From Peteryoungia ipomoeae (GTDB lineage Bacteria; Pseudomonadota; Alphaproteobacteria; Rhizobiales; Rhizobiaceae), in assembly GCF_004912165.1 (NCBI RefSeq), contig NZ_STGV01000003.1, positions 62,001 through 126,000 of the forward strand: 64,000 nt of DNA, read 5' to 3'. The position numbers were made by a program, and so were the translations under genes. The notes beneath the pieces are model-generated. The model saw nothing but the letters and a program-made list of their open reading frames with translations. It did not search any database and was not told where the DNA came from. Positions 43,895 to 51,757 of this stretch are shown in pieces; the first letter of the stretch is position 1; every line of letters starts with the position of its first letter.

Positions 43895-43919
43895 GGTCGG
43901 GCCTTGCCCGGCCTTTTTT
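43895..43919 (+). terminator. Rho-independent terminator of cspA
   Basis: GGTCGGGC (43895-43902), loop CTT, GCCCGGCC (43906-43913; one G-U pair), then TTTTTT. It may attenuate rather than fully isolate rpsU downstream. Confidence 0.9.
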
Positions 43920-44021
43920 ATTTTCCCGATTTCATCGGGAGTTTCGCCGGGTGCGGCGTAACTTTTGGCTTCACCCACATCGCAACGCCAACACACGGGC
44001 AGACGCCCGGAAGGAGACGAC

Positions 44022-44261
44022 TTGCAAGTACTCGTCCGCGACAACAATGTCGAACAGGCCCTCAGGGTCCTGAAGAAAAAGATGCAGCGCGAAGGCCTGT
44101 TTCGCGAAATGAAGGCCCGTAGCGCCTTTGAAAAGCCCTCTGAAAAGCGCGTGCGCGAAAAGGCAGAAGCCGTTCGCCGTCACCGCAAGCTGGCGCGCAA
44201 GAAAATGCAGCGCGAAGGCCTGATCCCGGGTCCAAAGCGCGTCGCGCGTCCTTCGCGCTGA
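44022..44261 (+). CDS. rpsU: 30S ribosomal protein S21
   Basis: 79 residues. The S21 start [20 protein letters not shown] is encoded from a TTG at 44022, with AAGGAG 5 nt before it; no ATG fits the protein's known N-terminus. The helical basic body ([20 protein letters not shown]) and a basic tail are typical. KKMQREGL occurs twice, near residues 20 and 60, consistent with a duplicated helix. S21 aids initiation on some mRNAs. It shares a transcript region with cspA, separated by a terminator. Confidence 0.95.
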   Translation: MQVLVRDNNVEQALRVLKKKMQREGLFREMKARSAFEKPSEKRVREKAEAVRRHRKLARKKMQREGLIPGPKRVARPSR

Positions 44262-44350
44262 TCGCCATTCGTCCGCGCCTCGATGCGCGGACGCCCGCCC
44301 GCGGGTCTATCACCCGCTGATCGGAAGCACGACGTCCGGGAGAGATCATC

Positions 44351-44605
44351 ATGACCATCACCGCCGACACGACGACCGAGACCCCATTCGAGACGACCGC
44401 ACGCCCGGCGAAACTCTCGCCGCAGCAGCGCGCTGCCGCCACCGAGGCCGCCGCCTGGGAAGCCATCGAAGCCGAACAGAGCGCCCGTATCCGCAAGACC
44501 GAGGCGCTGAAGGCGCTGAGATTGGAGCGTGAGGCGCGCGAGGCTGAAAACGCACCGGCGCCGAAAAAGAAGCCCCCCGTCAAAAAGGTCGTGAAGCGCG
44601 GCTAA
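44351..44605 (+). CDS. Small Ala/Lys-rich protein of unknown function
   Basis: 84 residues with a GGGAGAG ribosome site. It has an acidic-to-basic layout: Thr-rich start (TITADTTTETPFETT), an Ala/Glu helical stretch (RAAATEAAAWEAIEAEQSA) and a basic Pro/Lys tail (APAPKKKPPVKKVVKRG). It looks like a nucleic-acid-binding or disordered helper protein. It follows rpsU by 89 bp. Similar short proteins follow rpsU in other rhizobia as far as I recall, but the role is unknown. Confidence 0.65.
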   Translation: MTITADTTTETPFETTARPAKLSPQQRAAATEAAAWEAIEAEQSARIRKTEALKALRLEREAREAENAPAPKKKPPVKKVVKRG

Positions 44606-44617
44606 GGGCTTTGCCCT

Positions 44618-45220
44618 TCAGCCGGGTCCGGCCTGACGGCCGAGCACGGACACTGTGCCATCTCCTGAAACTGCAGCGAATACGATCTCACCGCTCAACG
44701 GCACGATTCCGGTGAGCGCTGTGATATTGACCTGATGGGTCACCAGGATAAAAGCCGGTTGTGCTTTGCGTGCCGCGCCGTCGACAAGCCAGGCGCGCAA
44801 ATTCTCCGTCTGTCTCTTTCCATCGGCCGGTGTGCCGAAGAAAGAGTTGAGCAGCGGCTGCGACTCGACCTTGCCAAGACGAAGTGCAGTGGCCGTGTCG
44901 AGACAACGGCACCACTGGCTCGAATGAACCGCCGCCTCCTCCACCCCGTTTTGCCGCCCGTTTTGCCGAATGAGATCACCGATCCGGCGCGCCTGTTGGC
45001 GTCCGGCTTCCGAGAGATTGCGCTGCGTGCTGCAATCGCCGAGCTGGAACCCCGGCGGATCGCCGGTTCCGGGTGCCAAGGCGTGGCGCAGGAGGATGAA
45101 AGCCTGGCCTTTGCTGAAGGCAGCCCAGAGATCCGCGTTCGCAAGCGCCGGTCTTGATGCAATCGGCTGTGCGCACAGGGCCAGCAAGGATGCGAGCAAA
45201 CCTCTGCGATCAATCTGCAT
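44618..45220 (-). CDS. Exported histidine phosphatase family protein
   Basis: 200 residues from the ATG at 45220. An N-terminal signal contains an RR pair and a hydrophobic core (DRRGLLASLLALCAQPIAS), possibly Tat-type. The phosphoglycerate mutase/acid phosphatase fold shows the first catalytic motif LLRHALAPG (His nucleophile in RHA), the substrate segment SSQWCRCLDTA with Arg, and the second His in VTHQVNI. This type removes phosphate from periplasmic substrates. It is short, so substrate specificity is uncertain. Confidence 0.87.
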   Translation of the reverse strand: MQIDRRGLLASLLALCAQPIASRPALANADLWAAFSKGQAFILLRHALAPGTGDPPGFQLGDCSTQRNLSEAGRQQARRIGDLIRQNGRQNGVEEAAVHSSQWCRCLDTATALRLGKVESQPLLNSFFGTPADGKRQTENLRAWLVDGAARKAQPAFILVTHQVNITALTGIVPLSGEIVFAAVSGDGTVSVLGRQAGPG

Positions 45221-45388
45221 CCGCCCCTCCGCTTTCGCTCTGCCGCTGGTCGACAGCATGCCGGACACGGAAACGTCACCTCTTCTACGCAGGATGCGTC
45301 GAGAGCAGATCACCGGGGAAACGCCAGAGGCGGGATGAGCAGCCAAAGAGGCCGCCGCATCCCGCGAAGCGCCGAGGTGGCGCCAATG

Positions 45389-46165
45389 TCAGCGTGTTGA
45401 AGACGTCAGATTGAAATGCGCCCCTTGAGGATCCACGCAGGCTGCAATCCAGGAGCCTCCGGGAACCGGATGCGGCTCCATCAGCACCGTGCCGCCGAGC
45501 GCCTTCACTTTCTCGACCGCGGCATCGATGGCGGGCACGATGAAATAGTAGCCCCAATAGGGCGCGGGCATTTCCGGCCTCTTGGTCATCATGCCGCCGA
45601 TTCCGTGATCGCCAAGCTTGAAGGTCTGGTAGATGCCCATGGCATCCATGTCGACGGCCATATCCTTTTCCCAGCCGAAACGGGCGGAATAGAAGTCCCA
45701 GGCCTTTTCCCAGTCGCCTGCCATCAGCTCGTTCCAGCCGACGGTGCCAGCACTGCCGGGTGTCGGCCAGGTGCCGGTGCTCCTGTCTTCCATCATCGGG
45801 GTCATGACGCAGATAACAGCGCCTTGCGGATCCGCAACGACGGCGAACCGGCCAACGCCGGGGATATCTTCGGCGGGACGGCAGATCACGCCACCATTGC
45901 TCTGATAGTCCGCTGCCATCTTATCCACGTCATCGACGGCGATATAGCCGGTCCAGTTGGGCGGGATGCCCTGCGTCTTCATCTCCTCCGTCAGCCCCAT
46001 CATCCCCGCGACGCCGAAGGGAAATCCGGGCACAGCAAACGAGGTGTAGGTGAAGCCTTCCATCTCCATATCGGTCGGTTCCCAGCCAAGCAGATGACCG
46101 TAAAAGGCCTTGGCGGCTTCCGGATCGGGCGTCATCAATTCGTGCCAGATGAATGTACCATGCAT
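45389..46165 (-). CDS. Two-domain VOC (glyoxalase/bleomycin-resistance) protein
   Basis: 258 residues made of two VOC domains (about 1-125 and 135-258). Each starts with an analogous strand (FIWHELMTPDPEAAKAFYGH and VGWNELMAGDWEKAWDFYSA) and ends with a DPQGA motif (VVADPQGAVICVMTP, CVDPQGAHFNLT). Metal-binding His and Glu positions are partly conserved. It is the last gene of an operon with a DUF1579 and a DUF899 protein next to a MarR regulator. Substrate unknown; likely an electrophile or small molecule. Confidence 0.9.
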   Translation of the reverse strand: MHGTFIWHELMTPDPEAAKAFYGHLLGWEPTDMEMEGFTYTSFAVPGFPFGVAGMMGLTEEMKTQGIPPNWTGYIAVDDVDKMAADYQSNGGVICRPAEDIPGVGRFAVVADPQGAVICVMTPMMEDRSTGTWPTPGSAGTVGWNELMAGDWEKAWDFYSARFGWEKDMAVDMDAMGIYQTFKLGDHGIGGMMTKRPEMPAPYWGYYFIVPAIDAAVEKVKALGGTVLMEPHPVPGGSWIAACVDPQGAHFNLTSSTR

Positions 46166-46188
46166 AAAAATGTCCTTCCCTTTTGAAA

Positions 46189-46674
46189 TCAGCGGATGCG
46201 TTTTGAAACGCTTGTCATGAAGGTGTGAAAACTGCCGTCCGGCTGGCGCACGCTGCCGGAAAAGCGCCTGGTGTCATCATCAATGAATTGGATGACATCG
46301 CGATAAAGCTCTGACTTCGACGGATCCGTCATGCTCGGGCCCTCCGCCTCCAGCACAAGGGTCTGACCATCTTCCTCCAGAAAGCCCCTGTAGATCCAGA
46401 GCTTGTCCATCATCGAGCCGATCCAGCTGCCGACATAGTGACCCTCACGGGGATCGTAGCCGAGGGTGATGATCATCGTTTCGCGCTTGTCACCCATGTG
46501 CCCCTCGGATTCGGCGATGAACCAGAGGCCGCCAATGGAGCGGACCTTTTCGGTCCAGCGCTTGAGCGGGTCTTCCGGGTCATAGGCCTCATGGCCGCTG
46601 GAGCTCACATAGAGCCAGTCGCCGAGCAGGCGCTCGAGAAAGCGGTGATGCTCCGTGGGTTTCGGGGTTTCCAT
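46189..46674 (-). CDS. DUF1579 family protein
   Basis: 161 residues from the ATG with GAAGGAGGT upstream. The pattern FLERLLGDWLYVSS, then RSIGGLWFIAESEG and LGYDPREGHYVGSWIGSMMD followed by LEAEGPSM matches the DUF1579 group, a lipocalin-like barrel domain. It is in the middle of the MarR-linked VOC/DUF1579/DUF899 operon. Catalytic residues are not defined for this family. Confidence 0.88.
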   Translation of the reverse strand: METPKPTEHHRFLERLLGDWLYVSSSGHEAYDPEDPLKRWTEKVRSIGGLWFIAESEGHMGDKRETMIITLGYDPREGHYVGSWIGSMMDKLWIYRGFLEEDGQTLVLEAEGPSMTDPSKSELYRDVIQFIDDDTRRFSGSVRQPDGSFHTFMTSVSKRIR

Positions 46675-46687
46675 CGGCAGACCTCCT

Positions 46688-47419
46688 TCAATGGCAGCAG
46701 CTGGATTGCTTGACCGGCGCCTGGACATATTCGTCCTTGCGCTTGACGAAGCTCAGCGTGCCCGTCTCGTTGCGGCCGAGGGGTGCATGATCAAGGATCA
46801 TCAGCGTGCCGAGCGCCTCTTCGCCGCCACGAGCATATTGCGAATAGGTGTGGAAGATCTCGCCCTTGTCGTTGCGATAGAAGGCAGAGAGGCCGGGCAA
46901 TTCATCATAGGCCTGCTCACTTGGGGTCTCGCGGAAATTGTAGTTCACCGATCCCGAGGCAAGCTCCTCCTTGGTGAAGGAGACATGGAAATCATAGTTG
47001 AAATCGCTGCCGGCGGACGAAACCCATGGAAAATGCCAGTTCATGCGGCGCTTGTAAGCCTCTATCTTTTGAAGCGGCGCGCGCGAAACGGTGACGAAGG
47101 TGACGTCGTGGTTGTTGAGATGCGGCAACATGCCATCGATATGGTCGCCGAAAAACGAGCATCCCTCGCAGCCCGCCTCCCAATCGGGATGGAACATGAA
47201 ATGGTTGATCATCAGCTGGCTGCGGCCATCGAAGAGATCGGCAAGCGAGACCTCTCCCTTCCCGGTCTGGAAGCGATAATCCTTGTCGATCCTGACCCAA
47301 GGCAGGGCCAGACGCTCAGCATTGACGCGGTCGCGCTCCCGGGTCAGCGCCTTTTCCTTCTGCAGAAGCGCCTTGCGGGCCTCCAGCCATTGATCACGCG
47401 AGACAATCTGATGTTCCAT
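46688..47419 (-). CDS. DUF899 thioredoxin-like protein
   Basis: 243 residues from the ATG with GGGAGGAG upstream. DUF899 pattern: QWLEARKALLQKEKALTRERD, the KDYRFQT and SLADLFDGRSQLMINHFMF segment, and CEGCSFFGDHI, whose CxxC sits at the thioredoxin active-site position, followed by YDFHVSF. A Cys-rich tail (QSSCCH) may bind metal or react. Such proteins are annotated as thioredoxin-like with unproven redox activity. It is first in the operon after the MarR-divergent promoter. Confidence 0.9.
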   Translation of the reverse strand: MEHQIVSRDQWLEARKALLQKEKALTRERDRVNAERLALPWVRIDKDYRFQTGKGEVSLADLFDGRSQLMINHFMFHPDWEAGCEGCSFFGDHIDGMLPHLNNHDVTFVTVSRAPLQKIEAYKRRMNWHFPWVSSAGSDFNYDFHVSFTKEELASGSVNYNFRETPSEQAYDELPGLSAFYRNDKGEIFHTYSQYARGGEEALGTLMILDHAPLGRNETGTLSFVKRKDEYVQAPVKQSSCCH

Positions 47420-47446
47420 GTCACTGCTCCTCCCATTGACTTTTAC

Positions 47447-47458
47447 GTTGATATCAAC
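47447..47458. promoter_or_regulatory. Candidate MarR operator
   Basis: Perfect 12-bp palindrome GTTGATATCAAC, flanked by a wider imperfect symmetry (TA before, TA after), in the 50-bp gap between the divergent DUF899 and MarR genes. Confidence 0.6.
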
Positions 47459-47469
47459 ATATTTACGGC

Positions 47470-47916
47470 ATGTCAAACCAACAGTTGATTCCTTTCTCGA
47501 CGACAATCCATGTGCGAGACACGTGTATTTGCCTTCATGCGCAGCGGGCAGCCCGCGCCCTTGCCCGCCGGTTCGACACGGCGCTGAAACCCACCGGCCT
47601 GACCAACCAGCAATTTTCCCTGTTGATGTCGCTTAACCGGCCTGAGCCCCCGCCCATGGGCCCGGTGGCGAAACTGCTTGCCATAGACCGCACGACCCTG
47701 ACGGCAGCCCTCAAGCCGCTTGCAACACGGGGATGGGTGGCGATCGAGCCTGACCCGAACGATCGCCGCGGCAAGCGCCTGCGGCTGACGCCGGAAGGGG
47801 CCATGGCGCTCGCTTCGGCGCTGCCGATCTGGACGAAGGTTCATGGGTTGCTTGAGGCCGGCATGGAAACCGATGCCGATGCGCTGCGCAAGGGATTGCT
47901 GGAGGTGAGCCTCTAG
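47470..47916 (+). CDS. MarR-family transcriptional regulator
   Basis: 148 residues. The winged helix: RALARRFDTALKPTGLTNQQ, then MGPVAKLLAIDRTTLTAALK and EPDPNDRRGKRLRLTPEG with the MarR wing DPNDRRG. Cys residues are near the N-terminus (DTCICLH), which could give redox sensing, as in OhrR/MgrA-type members. It is divergent from the DUF899/DUF1579/VOC operon and shares the palindrome, so local repression is likely. Confidence 0.93.
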   Translation: MSNQQLIPFSTTIHVRDTCICLHAQRAARALARRFDTALKPTGLTNQQFSLLMSLNRPEPPPMGPVAKLLAIDRTTLTAALKPLATRGWVAIEPDPNDRRGKRLRLTPEGAMALASALPIWTKVHGLLEAGMETDADALRKGLLEVSL

Positions 47917-47998
47917 GCCGCATTGCCGCACCAGCCGGCGCAAACGCGTTCCGGCAGAATCATGCCGTTCAAAGATGAAGGAAGGATCGGAGCGCATT

Positions 47999-48637
47999 AT
48001 GACCCTGGTATTGACCACCTATGACTGGGTGCCGGAGGCGCCCCGCGGTTTCGTGCGCGATCTTCGGATCCGCTGGGCCCTGGAGGAGGCCGGCCTCGCC
48101 TATCGTGTCGAGAGCACACCTCTTCGCAGCCGCGGCGCCGACCATCTTCAGCATCAGCCCTTTGCCCAGGTTCCCTGGCTGACGGACGGCGACCTCTCGA
48201 TCTTCGAGAGCGGCGCAATCCTGCATTACCTGGGCAGCAAAAGCGAACGCCTGATGCCAACCGATGCCGAGGGGCGCATCAAGGTCACCGAATGGCTGTT
48301 CGCCGCGCTCAATTCGGTCGAGTCGGCAAGCCTGCCCTGGTCGATCCTGCGCTTCTCGCCACCGGAGGCGGGCATCCCGCAACCGATAACGGCCTATCTG
48401 TCGAAGCGGCTTGCGAGCCTGGAAGACGTGCTGTCCAGCGGGACCTGGCTGGCGGGGTCCTTCTCCGTCGCCGACATCGCGATGGCCGACGTGTTGCGAC
48501 TGGTGGGCCGGCTCGACGGCCTCGGCGCGCACCCCGCCTGCCAGGCCTATGTCGCCAAGGCGGTTGCACGACCGGCCTTTCAGAAAGCATTTGCCGATCA
48601 GATGGCCCATTTCGCCGCAGCGGATGCGCATGCCTGA
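47999..48637 (+). CDS. Glutathione S-transferase family protein
   Basis: 212 residues. The thioredoxin-like N-domain has TYDWVPEAPRGFVRDLRIRW, QVPWLTDGDLSIFESGAIL with the cis-Pro and the ES glutathione-binding pair, then a helical C-domain with the conserved SVADIAMADV Asp motif. The ATG at 47999 has a GGAG ribosome site; ATG at 47975 is a weaker alternative. It follows the MarR gene by 82 bp and may belong to its detoxification group. Confidence 0.93.
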   Translation: MTLVLTTYDWVPEAPRGFVRDLRIRWALEEAGLAYRVESTPLRSRGADHLQHQPFAQVPWLTDGDLSIFESGAILHYLGSKSERLMPTDAEGRIKVTEWLFAALNSVESASLPWSILRFSPPEAGIPQPITAYLSKRLASLEDVLSSGTWLAGSFSVADIAMADVLRLVGRLDGLGAHPACQAYVAKAVARPAFQKAFADQMAHFAAADAHA

Positions 48638-48680
48638 CACAGCCCGAGACGCTGCCTGAGGCCTGCGGGACTGAAAGCGA

Positions 48681-48893
48681 TCAGCCCAGCCCGAGCGGCA
48701 ACGCGGCGAGAGGACCAATCAGCATGACGGCCGCCATCGCGAGCGCCACCCTGTCGCGCGTTTCAAACAGAGGCCCGCGAAAGGCTGAGGCGGGGTAAAC
48801 CCGGCGGATTGCATGGCGACTGGCTTCGGCAACAGCTGCGTCCGGCAACGGACGACCGTCATCGATCACGTCGTTTGCCCTGGTGGTTTGCAT
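48681..48893 (-). CDS. Small single-helix membrane protein (hypothetical)
   Basis: 70 residues. The ATG at 48893 has a good ribosome site (CAGGAG, spacing 6). A hydrophilic N-terminus precedes a single C-terminal hydrophobic helix, VALAMAAVMLIGPLAALPLG. No family is recognised. The strong ribosome site and the sensible layout favour a real gene; it is convergent with the GST gene and divergent from the sunset-domain gene. Confidence 0.5.
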   Translation of the reverse strand: MQTTRANDVIDDGRPLPDAAVAEASRHAIRRVYPASAFRGPLFETRDRVALAMAAVMLIGPLAALPLGLG

Positions 48894-49015
48894 GGGTGGC
48901 TCCTGTTTCTGGTTGCATCAGTTTCAACCATCGGTGCACCAGTAAGTTCCCGGCTTCAGACAACTTTATCGAATGTGCAAGCCATATCTTCAACTCTTGG
49001 CGGCAGCATTGCGCG

Positions 49016-49339
49016 ATGAGCAAATTCGCACTCATCGTTGCGGCCGTTTCTGCCGTCACTTTTGTGGCAAGCGGAGGCTATAAGCTGATCCCGGCCAGGG
49101 ACCTTGATGCTTCCTGCACGATCAAGGGGAATGTCTCGATCAATTCCGGCGAGCGCATCTACCACGTTCCCGGCCAGGAATTTTACGACGCCACCAAAAT
49201 CTCACACCGCCATGGCGAACGGTGGTTCTGCTCGGAGGCCGAAGCGCAGGCCGCGGGCTGGCGAAAGGCGAGGCGCGGAGAAGCGCTGCCGTCCGCTCCA
49301 AGCGCGAAAGCGCGCCCATCCATGCGCCCCTGCCCCTGA
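49016..49339 (+). CDS. Exported sunset-domain protein
   Basis: 107 residues from the ATG at 49016. A signal or anchor (FALIVAAVSAVTFVASGGY) precedes a short domain: CTIKGNVSINSGERIYHVPG, QEFYDATKISHRHGERWFCS, EAEAQAAGWRKAR. This Cys...Cys pattern ending GERWFCSEAEAxAAGWRxA is the small sunset-type domain, also appended to nucleases such as thermonuclease-like proteins. A basic Ser/Pro tail follows. Function of the free-standing form is unknown. Confidence 0.75.
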   Translation: MSKFALIVAAVSAVTFVASGGYKLIPARDLDASCTIKGNVSINSGERIYHVPGQEFYDATKISHRHGERWFCSEAEAQAAGWRKARRGEALPSAPSAKARPSMRPCP

Positions 49340-49345
49340 CGCAGA

Positions 49346-49369
49346 AAGGCCGGCGCGAGGGCCGGCCTT
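49346..49369. terminator. Convergent hairpin before ohr
   Basis: AAGGCCGGC (49346-49354), loop of six, GCCGGCCTT (49361-49369): 9-bp perfect stem between the end of the sunset-domain gene and the end of ohr. T-tracts are short. Confidence 0.5.
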
Positions 49370-49399
49370 CCACGCGGTGGATCAATGCGGAGGCGGCAA

Positions 49400-49822
49400 T
49401 CAGATCAGGGTCACCGGCACTTCTGTGGCCGTGCGCATGGCATGGCTATACGGGCAGACGATGTGGGCGGCGGCGATGAGCTGCTCGGCAAGCTCGCGCT
49501 CGATACCCGGCAGTTCGACGGAAAGCTTGACCTCGATGCCGAAGCCGGTGCCGTCTTCGCGCGGGCCGATGCCGACATCGGCGTGGACCTTGGCATCTTC
49601 CGGGATCTTGACCTTCTGCTTGCCGGCAACAGCCTTCAAGGCGCCGAGGAAGCAGGCGGAGTAGCCGACCGCAAACAGCTGCTCGGGATTGGTGCCCTCA
49701 GCGCCATCGCCGCCGAGTTCCTTCGGCGTCGTCAGGGTCACATCGAGAGCGCCATCATTGGCAACACCGTGGCCGGAGCGGCCGCCGGTTGCGTGGCCGT
49801 GGGCAGTATAGAGAATTGGCAT
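49400..49822 (-). CDS. ohr: Organic hydroperoxide resistance protein
   Basis: 140 residues, standard Ohr length. The peroxidatic Cys57 (in [10 protein letters not shown]) and resolving Cys123 (HIVCPYSHA) are present, with the conserved Arg and Glu of the active-site network near residues 15 and 48. Ohr reduces organic and fatty-acid hydroperoxides with lipoylated or dihydrolipoamide electron donors. It is divergent from the ohrR-type regulator, with a shared operator. Confidence 0.96.
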   Translation of the reverse strand: MPILYTAHGHATGGRSGHGVANDGALDVTLTTPKELGGDGAEGTNPEQLFAVGYSACFLGALKAVAGKQKVKIPEDAKVHADVGIGPREDGTGFGIEVKLSVELPGIERELAEQLIAAAHIVCPYSHAMRTATEVPVTLI

Positions 49823-49864
49823 CGGGTATCTCCTTGTCTGGGTGGGTCTGACCACCTATATAGA

Positions 49865-49881
49865 GCACAATTGAATTGTGC
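49865..49881. promoter_or_regulatory. Predicted OhrR operator
   Basis: GCACAATT (49865-49872), central G, AATTGTGC (49874-49881), a perfect 17-bp palindrome of the ACAATT-AATTGT class bound by OhrR. A further half-site (GCGCAATTG) lies just downstream. Confidence 0.8.
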
Positions 49882-49962
49882 GCAATTGTTTTTTGCGCAT
49901 TGCATATCGGTCAGGATTTGACCACAATTGAAACAAAATCGACATCCGAGAGGTTCCCTGAG

Positions 49963-50421
49963 ATGATGAACGATCTCGACCTGGAAAAAGAGCTGACGCT
50001 CGACAAGCAGTTATGCTTCGCGCTCTACGGAGCTGCGCATGCCTTCACGCGCGCCTACAAGCCGCTCTTGTCTCCGCTGGGTCTCACCTATCCGCAATAC
50101 ATTGTCATGATGGCGCTGTGGGAAGAGGACGGCATTCCCGTCAAAAGCCTTGGCGAACAGCTGGGCCTGGATTCAGGCACGCTTTCCCCGCTTCTGAAGC
50201 GGCTGGAGCAGGTTGGCTATGTGGAGCGCAAGCGCGACGTGGCCGACGAGCGGCAGGTCTTCATTTCTCTCACCGAGCGCGGACGCGCGTTGAAGGCCGA
50301 AGCCATCAAGGTTTTTGCCTCGATTGCGCAATCGACCGGCTGTTGCAAGGCGGAAGCCGAGAGCCTGAGGGACAGCCTGAAACGGCTGAAGGGGCATCTG
50401 GAAGCGCTGCCCGACGACTGA
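49963..50421 (+). CDS. ohrR: OhrR-type MarR regulator of organic peroxide response
   Basis: 152 residues (ATG at 49963 or 49966). The sensing Cys18 lies in DKQLCFALYGAAH, the classic OhrR start, and two further Cys (127-128 in STGCCKAE) match the 2-Cys form of OhrR that forms a disulfide. The winged helix reads YPQYIVMMALWEEDGIPVK, LDSGTLSPLLKRLEQVGYV, RDVADERQVFISLTERG. It should repress ohr and itself until oxidised. Confidence 0.95.
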   Translation: MMNDLDLEKELTLDKQLCFALYGAAHAFTRAYKPLLSPLGLTYPQYIVMMALWEEDGIPVKSLGEQLGLDSGTLSPLLKRLEQVGYVERKRDVADERQVFISLTERGRALKAEAIKVFASIAQSTGCCKAEAESLRDSLKRLKGHLEALPDD

Positions 50422-50477
50422 CGCCTCACTCTCGCCCTGATTGCGGGATCAAGACCGGCTTCAGCTCAGGAGAAGCC

Positions 50478-51395
50478 ATGCCCATGACGGCCGTACTTTA
50501 TCGTCTTCTTCCGTTTCGTGCCGCGGGATGGCGAAGCCTTGCCCGAGGCCGCCCCGCCGCGCTTGCCGTTCTCTTCGCTTGCCTTGTCGCGTCGCCTTCG
50601 ACGGCCGCCGGCGAGAAGGCGCTTGAGACCGCAAAATCGATCGAAGCACGGCTTGATCTGCGCCTCGGCTATGCGATGATCGGCCCGACTGGCGAGATGC
50701 AGCATGGCTACCGGGCCGACGAACGCTTTGCGATGAACAGCACCTTCAAGGCGCTGGCCTGCGCTGCAGCGCTTAATCGAGGCGATCAGGTTCTCGATAT
50801 GCGCGTGACTGTCCGCAAGGGAGATATTCTGCCGCACTCGCCGGTCACGGAGACCCGGATCGGCTCGACAATCGCAATCCGCGCACTTTGCGAGATCACG
50901 CTGAGGACCAGCGACAATGCGGCCGCCAATCTTGTGCTGAAGGCCATCGACGGGCCGGAGGCGCTCACCGATTTCCTGCGTGCCAAAGGCGATGACGTGA
51001 CCCGGCTCGACCGTTTCGAGCCGGAGCTCAACGAAGCAAAGCCCGGCGATCCGCGCGACACGACGACGCCGCGCGCCATGGCCAGCACCATTCGGCACCT
51101 GACGCTCGGCTCCGGGCTATCGCCTGCCGCCAGCCGGCAGCTCGACGCCTGGATGCAGGCCAATGCCGTGGCCGACGGGCTGCTGCGCAAGGTCTTGCCA
51201 AAGGGCTGGCCGATTGCCGACAGAAGCGGTGCCGGGGGCTTTGGCAGCCGCGGCATCGTGGCGCTCATCCGGCCCGACACGGGCGATCCCGTCGTTGTCG
51301 CGATCTACATGACCGGCAAGGCGCATCCGCTCAAGGTGCGCGATGCGGCGATTGCAGAGCTCGGCGACGCGATCTTTGCGGACCTTGCGCGATGA
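50478..51395 (+). CDS. bla: Class A beta-lactamase
   Basis: 305 residues with a signal peptide of about 43 residues. Class A motifs: catalytic Ser88 in STFK, SDN at 145-147, the omega-loop Glu181 in EPELN, and RSG at 249-251 in place of KTG. Cys95 and Cys138 sit at the positions of the class A disulfide. The R-for-K change at the KTG motif occurs in carbenicillinase-type members. It hydrolyses beta-lactams in the periplasm; the spectrum cannot be predicted. SD CAGGAG precedes the start. It is followed, with a 4-nt overlap, by a small secreted protein. Confidence 0.93.
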   Translation: MPMTAVLYRLLPFRAAGWRSLARGRPAALAVLFACLVASPSTAAGEKALETAKSIEARLDLRLGYAMIGPTGEMQHGYRADERFAMNSTFKALACAAALNRGDQVLDMRVTVRKGDILPHSPVTETRIGSTIAIRALCEITLRTSDNAAANLVLKAIDGPEALTDFLRAKGDDVTRLDRFEPELNEAKPGDPRDTTTPRAMASTIRHLTLGSGLSPAASRQLDAWMQANAVADGLLRKVLPKGWPIADRSGAGGFGSRGIVALIRPDTGDPVVVAIYMTGKAHPLKVRDAAIAELGDAIFADLAR

Positions 51396-51757
51396 GACCG
51401 ACGTTCGTATTGCCCGCCGCCCTGATGATCGCAATCCTGATGGGCTGCGGGGTCAGCCTTGCCGGAGAGACTGAGCCCGGAGCATCGACGGAAGCACGCT
51501 CTGCCTGGCAGGTGGAGAAATGCGAGGTCTTTGCCAAGGCGCTCGACCGCATTCTGGCGCGCATGGGCACCGACGATGTCAGCCCCGATTTCATCGACAA
51601 CAACCGGGCCTATATCGCAAGCGGCTGCCTGGCCCCTGTCGATGCCTGCCCGAAGACGCCGAAGGATATCGAGATCGCCAACGGGCTGACGATTGCCACG
51701 ATGAATGCGGGCGCTGCCTCGACCTTCAGCCCTTTCCGCTGCCGGCAGCAGAACTGA
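51392..51757 (+). CDS. Small secreted Cys-rich protein coupled to bla
   Basis: 121 residues, starting with ATGA overlapping the bla stop. A signal peptide is clear (TFVLPAALMIAILMGCGVSLA); LMGC resembles a lipobox but has Met at -2. The mature part has four Cys (44, 79, 86 and 117), possibly two disulfides, and no known domain. Tight coupling suggests it is co-expressed with the beta-lactamase. Role unknown. Its 3' end overlaps the convergent membrane gene by 32 bp. Confidence 0.75.
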   Translation: MRPTFVLPAALMIAILMGCGVSLAGETEPGASTEARSAWQVEKCEVFAKALDRILARMGTDDVSPDFIDNNRAYIASGCLAPVDACPKTPKDIEIANGLTIATMNAGAASTFSPFRCRQQN

